Positions 28,544 to 37,743 of a stretch of 64,000 nucleotides of DNA are shown in pieces (positions within the stretch are counted from its first letter, which is position 1; each line of letters begins with the position of its first letter). The notes under the pieces were generated by a model. It was not told where the DNA came from and ran no database searches. It saw nothing but the letters and a program-made list of their open reading frames with translations. Made by a program: the position numbers and the translations under genes. The DNA comes from Brachybacterium sp. EE-P12 (GTDB taxonomy: Bacteria; Actinomycetota; Actinomycetes; Actinomycetales; Dermabacteraceae). The stretch covers positions 248,001 to 312,000 of the forward strand of contig NZ_QXCP01000006.1 in assembly GCF_003711805.1 (NCBI RefSeq), written 5' to 3'.

Positions 28544-29719
28544 ATGCTCCAGTCCTCCACGCCCACCGACGCCGCACAGATCCTCGCCGCCCTCCTCGCC
28601 CCGGGCGAGGAGCCGGGCGCTGGGCTCGACGTGCTCCGCCCCGACGTGCGCGAGCACACCCGCGAGGCGTACGACGCGCTCTACCGGGAGCCGCAGCCGC
28701 TGCCGGCCTCCGCGCTGCACGCCCTCGCGGCCGTCGCCGCGGACCGGCAGGGCAGCGGCGTCCTCGCCGACTGGCATCGCGCCCAGGGCGCCGATCCCGC
28801 GCTCGTCGCCGCCGACGCGCTCGAGGAGCCCGCCCTCGCGGCGCTGCGCGACCACGTCGACCTGCTGTCCGACTCGCCCGCGCTCGTGACCCCTGAGGAC
28901 CAGCGTCGACTGGCCGAGGCGGGGATCGACGTGACGACCGTCGTGCTGGTCAGCCAGCTCGTCGCCTTCGAGAGCCACCTGCAGCGCCTCGTCGCCGGAC
29001 TCGCCGTCCTCCACGGTCTCGAAGTGCCCACCGCGCTCGGGCCCTCCCGCGCCCCGCGCTCCCGCGGTCGACGCGCCGAGCACGGCGGCACCACCCTCAC
29101 CGGCCGCACACGACCGGCCGGCTTCACCCGCGATCAGCTGCAGTGGGAGCCGTGGGTCGAGGTGCCCGACGCGGACGAGCTCACCGAGGCCCAGCGCGAG
29201 TCCTTCGCCTCGAAGGCGAGCACGAACAGCGTGTACTTCCGCATGCTCTCGCTCACCCCGGGGATCACCCGGGCCCGCAGCGCGCTGGACAACGCGATCT
29301 TCCTGCCCCGCGACGGACTGCCCAAGGCGGAGCGCGAGCTTGCCGCCGCCGCGACCAGCAAGGTCAACGACTGCATCTACTGCGCCTCCGTCCACGCCCG
29401 GAAGGCCGCCGGACTCTCCAAGCGAGAGGAGGACGTCGACGCGCTGCTCGCCGCCTCCCTCGAGCGCGACGAGGACTGGATCGCCGCCGACCTGGCCCCG
29501 CTCGCCGCCGGCCAGGATCCCCGCTGGGCCGCGCTCGTCACGGCCGCCGCAGAGCTCTCCCGGCCCCGTCCCGCCCTCGGCGCGGAGCACGTCGCCGCGC
29601 TGCGGGAGCAGGGCCTCGACGAGACGCAGATCGCCGACGCGCTGAGCGCGGCCGGCTTCTTCGCCTGGGCCAACCGCCTCATGCTCAGCCTCGGCGAGCC
29701 CTCCCTGCCCGACGCCTGA
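28544..29719 (+). CDS. CMD/AhpD-domain protein of iron operon
   Basis: A 391-residue protein. The N-terminal 170 residues are Ala-rich and helical with no motif I recognise. The C-terminal half has the carboxymuconolactone decarboxylase/AhpD fold with the redox motif CIYCASVHARKA (Cys276, Cys279, His283). Proteins of this layout occur in operons with nickel or siderophore-type ABC transporters and flavoenzymes. Here it opens an iron-siderophore uptake operon. The CxxC could act as a peroxidase or reductase, perhaps against stress from imported iron; this is inference. Confidence 0.82.
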   Translation: MLQSSTPTDAAQILAALLAPGEEPGAGLDVLRPDVREHTREAYDALYREPQPLPASALHALAAVAADRQGSGVLADWHRAQGADPALVAADALEEPALAALRDHVDLLSDSPALVTPEDQRRLAEAGIDVTTVVLVSQLVAFESHLQRLVAGLAVLHGLEVPTALGPSRAPRSRGRRAEHGGTTLTGRTRPAGFTRDQLQWEPWVEVPDADELTEAQRESFASKASTNSVYFRMLSLTPGITRARSALDNAIFLPRDGLPKAERELAAAATSKVNDCIYCASVHARKAAGLSKREEDVDALLAASLERDEDWIAADLAPLAAGQDPRWAALVTAAAELSRPRPALGAEHVAALREQGLDETQIADALSAAGFFAWANRLMLSLGEPSLPDA

Positions 29720-29759
29720 CCCCGCCCCGCTCAATCTGTCCCATCCCCTCGAGGACCCC

Positions 29760-30827
29760 ATGACCACCACCCTCCGCCGCCGCAGCCTGCTCGGCGCCAC
29801 CCTCGCCGCCCTCCCCGTGCTCGCCCTCGCCGCCTGCGGCGAGGTCACCGTCGAGGGCGGTCAGGACGCCGCCGCGCAGCTGACGATCACCGACGACCAG
29901 GACCGCGAGGTCGTCCTGCCCGGACCCGCGCAGCGCGCCGTCGTCATCAACAGCTACGCCAACGAGTTCGTGCGCGCCATCGGCGCCGCCGATCGTGTCG
30001 TCGGCGTCGACCGCACCTCCCTGGACCGACTGCCCTATCTCGGACTCGACGAGGACGCGATCATCGCCGAGGGCCTGGACCAGCTGAACTACGAGGCGAT
30101 CGCCGAGCTCGAGCCCGACGTCGTCATCCTGCCCCGCAACGCGGTGTGGCAGGAGGCCGTCCAGCAGCTCGGCGCCTTCGACATCCCCGTCGTGATCGCG
30201 ACCGCCTGGGACACCGAGGTCGTCGACGAGACCATCACCCTGCTCGGCGAGGTGTTCGGCGTCGAGGACGGCGCACGGACGGTCCTCGACTTCCGTGCCG
30301 AGATCGCGGGCGAGCTCGAGGAGCGCCTCGCGGACGTCGAGCCCGTCAGCGTGTACCTCGAGACCGTCGAGCCGTACCTGACCACCCTGCCCGGCTCCGG
30401 CTTCCACGCGATGATCCTCGCCGCGGGCGGCACCAACGTCTTCGAGGACGCCTCGGGCGGCGACGCCCAGGAGGAGCTGACCGTCGACCCCTCCGAGGTC
30501 GTGCTGCGCGACCCGGAGTTCGTCCTCCACGAGTTCGAGCCCTCCGCCGAGCCCGTCGACCGCTTCGAGACGCTGCGCGAGGAGCTCGCAGCCCGCCCCG
30601 GCTGGAGCGGGCTCGCGGCGGTCTCCGAGGGGCGGATCGGCCTCGCCAACGGCTGGGCCACGAGCGCGCTCGGCAAGTCGCTCGGCGCGCTCTACCTCGC
30701 CTCCTGGCTCCATCCCGACCAGCTCGACGGCATCGACCCCGGCCAGTACCTCACCCGCTGGGTGGAGGAGTTCCAGGGCACCGAGCTCTCCGATCCGACC
30801 GACTACGTGCAGGGGCCCGAGGCATGA
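29760..30827 (+). CDS. Iron-siderophore ABC transporter substrate-binding lipoprotein
   Basis: A 355-residue FepB/FecB-type binding protein. Signal RRRSLLGATLAALPVLALAAC ends in a lipobox LAAC. The mature part starts with ITDDQDREVVLPGPAQRAVVINS, the standard TroA-like opening, and includes YEAIAELEPDVVILPR and LGEVFGVEDGARTVLDF. GAGGA precedes the ATG. Its stop overlaps the permease ATG. It would capture a ferric siderophore or heme-like ligand. Confidence 0.93.
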   Translation: MTTTLRRRSLLGATLAALPVLALAACGEVTVEGGQDAAAQLTITDDQDREVVLPGPAQRAVVINSYANEFVRAIGAADRVVGVDRTSLDRLPYLGLDEDAIIAEGLDQLNYEAIAELEPDVVILPRNAVWQEAVQQLGAFDIPVVIATAWDTEVVDETITLLGEVFGVEDGARTVLDFRAEIAGELEERLADVEPVSVYLETVEPYLTTLPGSGFHAMILAAGGTNVFEDASGGDAQEELTVDPSEVVLRDPEFVLHEFEPSAEPVDRFETLREELAARPGWSGLAAVSEGRIGLANGWATSALGKSLGALYLASWLHPDQLDGIDPGQYLTRWVEEFQGTELSDPTDYVQGPEA

Positions 30828-31924
30828 CCAGCACCCTGAAGCGCGCCGTCCCGTCCACCGCCGCGGAGGACACGACCGGTGCGGGGATCTCCCGCCGTCG
30901 CGAGCTGCGCAAGGCGATCACCCTCGCCGCCGGCGCCGCGCTCAGCGTGATCGCGCTGGTGGTGTCCGTGACCATCGGCACCGCCGGGGTCGGCATCGGC
31001 GATGTGCTCCGCTCGCTGCAGGTGAGCGTCATCGGCGGCACCATCAGCGCCGACTTCGCCTCCTCCTACGCTGTGATCACCCAGCTGCGCCTGCCGCGCG
31101 TGCTGCTCGCCTTCACCGCCGGCGCCGCCCTCTCGGTCTCCGGCGTGCTCATGCAGGGCCTGCTGCGCAACCCGCTGGTCAGCCCCTTCACCCTCGGTGT
31201 CTCCCCGGCCGCGGCCTTCGGCGCCGCGCTCGTGATCACCCTCGCCGGCACCAACCAGCTGCCCGCCTGGGCCACGATCGCAGGCGCCATGGTGATGGCG
31301 CTCGCCGTCTCCGCGCTCGTGCTCGGCATCGCCACCGCCCGCCGCATGGCGGTCGCGACCCTGCTCCTGCTCGGCATCGCGATGACGCAGATCTTCGAGG
31401 CGCTCACCTCGGCGCTGCAGTTCACCGCGAACGAGAACACCCTCCAGGCGATCATCCGCTGGACCTTCGGCTCCGTGAACGACGCGACCTGGAGCGACGT
31501 GCTGGTCGTCGGGATCGTCACCCTCGTCGCGCTGCCCGTGACGCTGCTGTTCTCCAAGGACCTCAACGCGATCGCCTTCGCCGGCGACGACGCGGCGCGC
31601 AGCTTCGGCGTGAACGTCGGCCCCGTGCGGATCGGCCTGATCGCCCTGTCCGTCGCGCTCGCCGCCGTGGTCGTCTCCTTCTGCGGCATCATCGGCTTCG
31701 TGGGCCTCGTCGGCCCGCACATCGCGCGCCTCGCGATCGGCGCCGACCACCGCCACCTGCTGCCCTTCGCGGCGCACTCCGGCGGACTGCTGCTCCTGGT
31801 CGCCGACGCGGTGGGCCGCACCGTGATCGCGCCGGCGGTCGTGCCCGTCGGCATCGTGGTCGCCTTCATCGGCGGGCCCGTGTTCATCTACCTCATCCTC
31901 ACGCGAAGGAACACTCTGAAGTGA
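30824..31924 (+). CDS. Iron-siderophore ABC transporter permease, FecCD family
   Basis: A 366-residue membrane protein of the BtuC/FecCD family with about ten helices. LRLPRVLLAFTAGAALSVSG, MQGLLRNPLVSPFTLGVSPAAAFGA and GPHIARLAIGADHRHLLP are family hallmarks. A single permease gene suggests a homodimeric channel. ATG overlaps the preceding stop and its own stop overlaps the ATPase GTG. Confidence 0.95.
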   Translation: MTSTLKRAVPSTAAEDTTGAGISRRRELRKAITLAAGAALSVIALVVSVTIGTAGVGIGDVLRSLQVSVIGGTISADFASSYAVITQLRLPRVLLAFTAGAALSVSGVLMQGLLRNPLVSPFTLGVSPAAAFGAALVITLAGTNQLPAWATIAGAMVMALAVSALVLGIATARRMAVATLLLLGIAMTQIFEALTSALQFTANENTLQAIIRWTFGSVNDATWSDVLVVGIVTLVALPVTLLFSKDLNAIAFAGDDAARSFGVNVGPVRIGLIALSVALAAVVVSFCGIIGFVGLVGPHIARLAIGADHRHLLPFAAHSGGLLLLVADAVGRTVIAPAVVPVGIVVAFIGGPVFIYLILTRRNTLK

Positions 31925-32754
31925 GCCTCTCCGTCCAGCACCTGTCCTTCGCCTACGGCCCCCGTCGGATCCTCGAGGACGTCTCCTTCGAGGTCGCCTC
32001 CGGCGCGTTCTGCGCCCTGCTGGGCCCTAACGGCTCCGGGAAGTCCACCCTGGTCAAGGCCATCGCGGGCGTGCACCGCGCCCAGGCCGGCACGGTGCGG
32101 GTCGAGGGCCGGGAGACCTCCTCCCTCGGCCGGCGCGAGCTCGCGAAGGTCGTCGGCTACGTGCCCCAGGCCGGGGACGCGCCCTTCGACCTCACCGTGC
32201 GGGAAGCCGTCATGCTGGGCCGCACCCCGCACTTCGGCCTCTCCCCGCGCACCGAGGACCGCGCGAAGGTCGAGGACGCGATCGCGCGGATGGGGCTCGG
32301 CGAGATCGCCGAGCGCTCCATGTCCGAGCTCTCCGGCGGCCAGGCCCAGCGCGCCCTCATCGCCCGCGCCCTCGCCCAGGACACGCGCGTGCTGCTCCTG
32401 GACGAGCCCACCAGCGCCCTCGACCTGCGCTACCAGATCGAGACGCTCCAGCTGGTCCGCCAGATCACCCGGGAGGAGGGCATCAGCGCGCTCATCGCGA
32501 TCCACGACCTCAACCACGCGGCCCGCTACTGCGACCAGATCGTGGTGCTCCACGGCGGCCGGCTCGTCGCCGACGGCAGCCCGGCCGACGCGCTGCAGGC
32601 ACCCGTGCTGCGCGCCGTCTACGAGGTCGACGTCGAGGTCGCCGCGCGCGAGGACGCGGTCGAGGTGCGCCCGCGCGTGGACGCTCACGGCGTGACCCTC
32701 ACCGGGTCACGGCTCGCCGAGCTCGACGTGCACGCCGAGGCGGTGCCGCGATGA
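31921..32754 (+). CDS. Iron-siderophore ABC transporter ATP-binding protein, FecE/FepC type
   Basis: A 277-residue ATPase with Walker A GPNGSGKST (about 35-43), Q-loop YVPQAGDAPFDLTVRE, signature LSGGQAQR, Walker B LLLDEPTSALDLRYQ and H-loop IHDLNHAARY. GTG start overlaps the permease stop (GTGA). Powers the importer formed with the two preceding genes. Confidence 0.95.
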   Translation: MSLSVQHLSFAYGPRRILEDVSFEVASGAFCALLGPNGSGKSTLVKAIAGVHRAQAGTVRVEGRETSSLGRRELAKVVGYVPQAGDAPFDLTVREAVMLGRTPHFGLSPRTEDRAKVEDAIARMGLGEIAERSMSELSGGQAQRALIARALAQDTRVLLLDEPTSALDLRYQIETLQLVRQITREEGISALIAIHDLNHAARYCDQIVVLHGGRLVADGSPADALQAPVLRAVYEVDVEVAAREDAVEVRPRVDAHGVTLTGSRLAELDVHAEAVPR

Positions 32755-34646
32755 GCGAGGAGACCTTCGATGCGGTGATCGTCGGCGGCGGCCCCCGCGG
32801 CGTCGCGACCGTGCTGCGCCTGGCCGCTCGCGCCCGGGTCCAGGGGGCGGCGCCCGTGCGGGTCGCGATCGTCGATGCCCTCGCCGTCGGGCCCGGTGCG
32901 ACCTGGCTCGTGGACCAGCCCGCCGAGTACCTCAACAACACCCAGGCCGATGCGACCACCGTCCACCCCGACGAGTCGACCCCGATGAGCGGACCGCCCG
33001 CCCCGGGCCCCGACCTCGTGGACTGGGCGCGCCGCGTCCGGGCCGAGGGCTCCCACCCTGTGGGGGAGTGGGTGCTCGAGGAGGCCCGGGAGCTGACCGG
33101 TGCGACCTTCCCCACCCGGCGCCTCCAGGGTGTCTACTTCCGCGACCAGCTCGAGGCCGCCGTCGCGACCGGGGCGGTCGAGCTCACCGAGGTGCTCGGC
33201 CTCGCCGTCGACCTCGAGACGCGCGGTGAGGAGCGCACGGTCGTGCTCGAGGGCGGGCGCCGCCTGACCGCGCGCACCGTCGTGCTCGCCCAGGGCATGG
33301 TCCAGGGGCGGCGCAGCGCCGAGGTGCAGGAGCTGGTGGAGTTCGCGCAGCGCCGCGGGCTGCGCTACGTCGAGCCGGGAATGCCCGCCGAGCGCGACTA
33401 CACCGCGCTGCCTGCCGGCGAGGACGTGCTCGTGCGCGGGCTCGGCGCGAACTTCTTCGACGTCGTCGGGCAGCTCGCCGCGGAATGGGGCGGGCGCCTC
33501 GATCCCGTCGACGGCGATCCGCACGGACGCCTGCGCTACCTGCCAAGCGGCCGCGAGCCGCACCTGGTCGTCGGCTCCCGCCGTGGCGTGCCCTACCGCT
33601 CCAAGCCCGAGGGCGGACGCCCGGTGCGCCCCTTCACGCCCCGCTGGGCGATCCCCGAGTGGTTCGACGCCCTCGCCGCGCGCGGCCGGGTCGACTTCGC
33701 CGCGGAGGTGTGGCCCGTGCTCGGGCGCGAGTTCGCCCGCGTGCACCTCGAGGCCGTCGCCGCTCTGGCCCCGGAGGCCGTCACGGGGGACTGGCTCGCC
33801 GGTCTCGACGCCGCGCGCACCGCCGAGGAGGTCGACGCGGTGCTCGAGGCCTCCCTTCGCGACGAGGCCTGGGCGTGGACGCTCGAGGAGCTGCACCGCC
33901 CCACCCTCGGCGAGCCCGTCGGCGAGGACGGCTGGGCCCGTCTGGTGCGCCGGATGATCCGCGACGAGCTCGGCTCGATGTCCGATCCCTGGCACCATCC
34001 CCGCGCCGCCGTGAACGGCGCGATGGGGGCGCTGCGGCGGCACGTCGGCCGCCTCACCGCCCGTGGCGCCTTCACCGGGGAGTCCCTCGTCCGCGACGTG
34101 CTGGGCTGGTTCGACGGGGACTCCCTCGCCCTCGCCTCCGGTCCGCCCGCGGACCGGGTGCGGCTCGTGCTCGCCCTGCTCGAGGCGGGCGTGATCACCC
34201 TGCTGGGCCCCGGCATGGTCGTCGAGGCCGACGAGCAGGCCGGTCGCTTCCGAGCCGCCTCGCCGATCACCGGCGCAGTGGTCACCTCCCGCGTGCTGCT
34301 GGAGACCCGGATGTCCAAGGGGAAGGTCCCCGACACGGACGATCCGCTGCTTCGCGCCCTGCTGGACACCGGCCGCGCCCGCGTCCACACCGTCGACGGC
34401 GTGCCCACCCACAGCATGGAGGCGAGCCCCGCGGAGATCTCCGAGGACGCCGAGGGCGGGCACAACCTCGTCGCCGCAGACGGCACGATCGATGCGGCCG
34501 TGGTGGTGCTCGGCATCCCCGCGCAGTCCACCCAGCCGGGCTCCGCGATCGGCGCGACCCCGGGTGTCCCCTCGCCGCTGCTCGCCGGGGCGGACATCGC
34601 CGCGCGGCAGGTGATGGCCCGCGCCCGGGTGACTGCGGTGGTCTGA
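32751..34646 (+). CDS. Large FAD/NAD(P)-binding protein of iron operon
   Basis: A 631-residue flavoprotein. The dinucleotide-binding motif VIVGGGPRGVATVLRL starts at residue 9, followed by GPGATWLVDQPAEYLNNTQADATT. VVLAQGMVQGR and VLVRGLGANFFDVVGQL look like the second dinucleotide-binding region of the FAD-NAD(P)-binding family (PF13454-like). ATG overlaps the ATPase stop, so it is the operon's last gene. It may reduce or modify the imported ferric siderophore to release iron, but no catalytic evidence supports that. It is not a classic ornithine/lysine N-hydroxylase. Confidence 0.83.
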   Translation: MSEETFDAVIVGGGPRGVATVLRLAARARVQGAAPVRVAIVDALAVGPGATWLVDQPAEYLNNTQADATTVHPDESTPMSGPPAPGPDLVDWARRVRAEGSHPVGEWVLEEARELTGATFPTRRLQGVYFRDQLEAAVATGAVELTEVLGLAVDLETRGEERTVVLEGGRRLTARTVVLAQGMVQGRRSAEVQELVEFAQRRGLRYVEPGMPAERDYTALPAGEDVLVRGLGANFFDVVGQLAAEWGGRLDPVDGDPHGRLRYLPSGREPHLVVGSRRGVPYRSKPEGGRPVRPFTPRWAIPEWFDALAARGRVDFAAEVWPVLGREFARVHLEAVAALAPEAVTGDWLAGLDAARTAEEVDAVLEASLRDEAWAWTLEELHRPTLGEPVGEDGWARLVRRMIRDELGSMSDPWHHPRAAVNGAMGALRRHVGRLTARGAFTGESLVRDVLGWFDGDSLALASGPPADRVRLVLALLEAGVITLLGPGMVVEADEQAGRFRAASPITGAVVTSRVLLETRMSKGKVPDTDDPLLRALLDTGRARVHTVDGVPTHSMEASPAEISEDAEGGHNLVAADGTIDAAVVVLGIPAQSTQPGSAIGATPGVPSPLLAGADIAARQVMARARVTAVV

Positions 34647-34778
34647 GCCCTGATCCACCGCCGAGGGATCGCGGAGGCGCGGGACGGTGCACGGATCCGG
34701 GCTGAGAGGGACACGGCGACGCGATCGACGGTGAGCTGGGTCATGTCGTCTCCGACGCCCCCGAGCTCCGCGGCAGCC

Positions 34779-35390
34779 TCAAGACGTCGGCGCGAGCAGC
34801 ACCGCGAAGGTCCCCAGGGTGCGCTCGAGCTCGACAGAGGGCTCGAGCAGCCACTGGATCTGCAGGCCGTCGGACGCCGCGATGAGCAGAGCCGCCATGT
34901 CGGCGGGCTCGACGTCGTCGCGGAGACGCCCGGCGGCCTGCTCCTCGGTGAAACGCCGCGTGAGCTCCTCGCGGATCCGGGCGAAGCGGGCGCTGAAGAA
35001 CTCGTTCGAGGGCGTGCCCTCGGCGGCCAGCGCCGAGGCCACCAGCGTCGTGTACAGCTCGACCATCCCGGGCACGCCCGCGTTGAGCATCGCGGCCTCG
35101 ACGAGGACGTCGACCGTGGAGGACGAGTCGCCCTCGCGGTGCGGGCGCTGCGACTCCTCGTGCTCGTAGACGGCCACCAGCAGCTGCTCGCGCGAGTCGA
35201 AGTAGTGCAGCAGCGCCGCATGGGACACGCCGATCATCGCCGCGATGCGGCGCAGCGACGTGCCGTCGGCGCCGCGCTCGCGGAACACCTGCGCCGCCCG
35301 CTCGAGGATCTCCTGCCGCCGGGCGACGCCCTTCTCGTACGAGCCGGCGTGCCCGATCACGCGCTGCGACGGATTCTCCTCGCTGGTCAT
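34779..35390 (-). CDS. TetR-family transcriptional regulator
   Basis: A 203-residue regulator with an N-terminal TetR helix-turn-helix (ILERAAQVFRERGADGTSLRRIAAMIGVSHAALLHYF, about 28-64) and an all-helical ligand domain. TAGGAT lies 6 bases before the ATG, pointing to a leaderless transcript. The neighbours are the iron operon (convergent) and the MurA-like gene (upstream, same strand), and neither is an obvious target. The 132-base gap at 34647-34778 shows no gene. Confidence 0.92.
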   Translation of the reverse strand: MTSEENPSQRVIGHAGSYEKGVARRQEILERAAQVFRERGADGTSLRRIAAMIGVSHAALLHYFDSREQLLVAVYEHEESQRPHREGDSSSTVDVLVEAAMLNAGVPGMVELYTTLVASALAAEGTPSNEFFSARFARIREELTRRFTEEQAAGRLRDDVEPADMAALLIAASDGLQIQWLLEPSVELERTLGTFAVLLAPTS

Positions 35391-35447
35391 GCGTCGATCC
35401 TAACGAGCGCGGGGCAGGATCCCGGTCCTCTCCACGAGGCGGTCGGC

Positions 35448-36983
35448 TCAGATGTCGCGGAAGGTCTCGATCCGCGCACCGAGCCTGTTCAGCCGCTCGG
35501 CGAGGTCCTCGTAGCCGCGGTTGATCACGTAGATGTTCCGCAGCACGGAGGTGCCCTTCGCCGCGAGCATCGCCAGCAGGATCACGACCGCGGGACGCAG
35601 CGCCGGCGGGCACACCAGCTCCGCCCCGGACCAGCGCGTCGGACCCTCGATCAGCATCCGGTGCGGATCCATGAGCTTCACGTTCGCGCCGAGCTTGGTC
35701 AGCTCGGTGAGGTAGATCGCGCGGTTCTCGTACACCCAGTCGTGCAGCATCGTCTGCCCCTGGGCGGTCGCCGCGATCACGGCGAAGAAGGGCAGGTTGT
35801 CGATGTTCAGGCCCGGGAAGGGCATGGGGTGGATCTTGTCCGCCGGAGCGCGCAGATCGCTGGGATGCGTGGTGATGTCCACGAGGCGGGTCTTGCCGTT
35901 CTCGGCGAGGTACTCCTCCGAGCGGTCGTAGCGCAGCCCCATCTCCTCCAGCAGCGCGAGCTCGATCTCCATGAACTCGATCGGCACGCGGCGCACCGTG
36001 ATCGAGGAGCGGGTGACGATCGCGGCGGAGATCAGGCTCATCGCCTCGATCGGGTCCTCGCTGGGCGCGTACTCGACGTCGGTCGAGATCGCGGAGGTGC
36101 CGCGGACGACGAGGGTCGTGGTGCCGATGCCCTGGATGCTCACGCCGAGCTCCTCGAGGAAGAAGCACAGGTCCTGGACCATGTAGTTCGGGCTCGCGTT
36201 GCGGATGATCGTCTCGCCCTCGTAGAGGGCGGCGGCGAGCAGCGCGTTCTCGGTGACGGTGTCGCCGCGCTCGGTGAGGACGATCGGGCGGGTGGGCCCG
36301 GTGCCGGCCGCGGTGGTCGCCTGGTAGGTGTGGTCGGTCGCGACGACGTCGAGGCCGAAGTGCCGCAGGGCCGTCATGTGCGGCTCGACGGTGCGCGTGC
36401 CGAGGTCGCAGCCCCCGGCGTAGGGGAGTTGGAACTTCCCCGCGCGGTGCAGCAGCGGGCCCAGGAACATGATGATCGAGCGGGTGCGTCGGGCCGCGCC
36501 CTCGTCGATCGCGGAGAGGTCGAGGGTCGCGGGGACCCGCAGCTCGAGATCGTTGTGATCGTTGAGCCAGGTCGCCTTCACCCCGATCGAGGTGAGCACC
36601 TCGAGCAGACGGTTGACCTCCTCGATCCGGGCGACCTTCCGCAGCACCGTGGTGCCGGTGTTCAGCAGCGAGGCGCACAGCAGCGCGACCCCGGCGTTCT
36701 TCGAGGACTTCACGTCGATCGCCCCGGAGAGCGTGGTCTCGCCGTGCACGCGCAGATGGCTCGGGCCGGGCGTTCCCATGCCCACGATCTCGGAGTCCAG
36801 CGCCTGCCCGATCCTCGAGATCATCTCGAGGGTGAGGTTCTGCTGCCCCTTCTCGATGCGGTTGACCGCGCTCTGGCTGGTGCCGAGGGTCGAGGCGAGC
36901 TCGGCCTGCGTGAGGCCGGACTGCTGGCGCGCATCGCGCACCAGGGCCCCGATCCGAGGGAGGACGTCCGTGGTCTCAGTCAT
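35448..36983 (-). CDS. HTH-UDP-N-acetylglucosamine 1-carboxyvinyltransferase fusion (MurA-like)
   Basis: A 511-residue fusion. Residues 8-65 are an XRE/Cro helix-turn-helix (IGALVRDARQQSGLTQAELA, then STLGTSQSAVNRIEKGQQ). From about residue 80 to the end it is an EPSP-synthase-fold MurA: SSKNAGVALLCASLLNTGTT, GGCDLGTRTVEPH with the loop cysteine retained, and NIDNLPFFAVIAATAQGQT. MurA transfers enolpyruvate from PEP to UDP-GlcNAc, the first peptidoglycan step. TACTGT 6 bases before the ATG suggests a leaderless start. Whether this fused copy is the housekeeping MurA or a regulated paralogue cannot be decided here. Confidence 0.88.
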   Translation of the reverse strand: MTETTDVLPRIGALVRDARQQSGLTQAELASTLGTSQSAVNRIEKGQQNLTLEMISRIGQALDSEIVGMGTPGPSHLRVHGETTLSGAIDVKSSKNAGVALLCASLLNTGTTVLRKVARIEEVNRLLEVLTSIGVKATWLNDHNDLELRVPATLDLSAIDEGAARRTRSIIMFLGPLLHRAGKFQLPYAGGCDLGTRTVEPHMTALRHFGLDVVATDHTYQATTAAGTGPTRPIVLTERGDTVTENALLAAALYEGETIIRNASPNYMVQDLCFFLEELGVSIQGIGTTTLVVRGTSAISTDVEYAPSEDPIEAMSLISAAIVTRSSITVRRVPIEFMEIELALLEEMGLRYDRSEEYLAENGKTRLVDITTHPSDLRAPADKIHPMPFPGLNIDNLPFFAVIAATAQGQTMLHDWVYENRAIYLTELTKLGANVKLMDPHRMLIEGPTRWSGAELVCPPALRPAVVILLAMLAAKGTSVLRNIYVINRGYEDLAERLNRLGARIETFRDI

Positions 36984-36990
36984 GGCCCGA

Positions 36991-37012
36991 CAGTAACTCG
37001 CATATGAGATAC
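36991..37012. promoter_or_regulatory. CATATG-centred dyad at MurA-HTH promoter
   Basis: On the minus strand the region reads TCTCATATGCGAG just upstream of the TACTGT -10-like box. CATATG is a palindrome with flanking CTC and GAG that pair imperfectly. It is AT-rich against the local background. The HTH domain of the fusion itself is a plausible binder (inference). Confidence 0.35.
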
Positions 37013-37044
37013 GTGCAGGTGATCGCGGTGCGGTTCTCGTCACG

Positions 37045-37593
37045 TCAGCCGATGACCAGCGCGTCGTCCGTCTCCGAGGGCCGCGGGAGGTCCTCGACGT
37101 GACCTCCCACCCGGTAGGAGCGGGAGGGATCGAAGGGGGCGAAGCGAAGCGGCATCCCCGCCTCTCTCGGAGTGCGGTCGGCCTTGCGGTTGTTGCACTC
37201 CTTGCAGGCCGAGACGAGGTTCGTCCACGAGGACGGCCCGCCGCGGGAGACCGGCTGGATGTGGTCCACGGTCGCCAGGAGGGCCTCGCGAGCGGGGGTG
37301 CGCGAGACGCTGCGCCCGCAGTACGCGCAGGTCCAGTGGTCCCGCTCATGGACGGCCCGGTAGCTGAACCCGACGGAGCGCCGTCCCGCGCCCTCCACCC
37401 AGGCACCGCTCAGCTCGCGCGTCAGCTCGAGCGCGGTGGGCACGATCCGCTCCTCGACGAGCGTGAGCTCGACGGGTGCGGCGACCTCGCGACGGATCAT
37501 CCCCATCGCGTGGCGGACGGTCGTGGTGTGCAGCAGCTCGCCGATCCCGGTCTCCGGGTCGTAGCCGAGGTTGTAGACCCTCACCTGCGGCAT
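37045..37593 (-). CDS. HNH endonuclease domain protein
   Basis: A 182-residue protein. The C-terminal half is an HNH domain: CAYCGRSV (first Cys pair), ATVDHIQPVSRGGPSSWTNLV (catalytic DH) and CKECNNRKADRTPREAG (second pair with N). The N-terminal 75 residues (VRVYNLGYDPETGIGELL) match the actinobacterial chromosomal HNH family usually present once per genome. AGGAGG lies 8 bases before the ATG. Not clearly tied to restriction or phage; function unknown. Confidence 0.88.
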   Translation of the reverse strand: MPQVRVYNLGYDPETGIGELLHTTTVRHAMGMIRREVAAPVELTLVEERIVPTALELTRELSGAWVEGAGRRSVGFSYRAVHERDHWTCAYCGRSVSRTPAREALLATVDHIQPVSRGGPSSWTNLVSACKECNNRKADRTPREAGMPLRFAPFDPSRSYRVGGHVEDLPRPSETDDALVIG

Positions 37594-37743
37594 CGATGCA
37601 CCTCCTGTCGTCGCGCGCCGCGCATGCCGCGGCCCGGGGGCGGGAGGAGCTCGTGGACCGAGCCCCTCCAGTATCCACGGGCCCCGGTCCCGCTTCCAGG
37701 CATTTCCCGTGGACGGCGGGGGACGGGCCCCTAGACTCCGTGC

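Noticed and set aside
32751..34646. Lysine/ornithine N-hydroxylase for siderophore synthesis
   Set aside because: The protein lacks the layout and NADPH motifs of SidA/IucD, is longer, and no siderophore synthetase genes are nearby.
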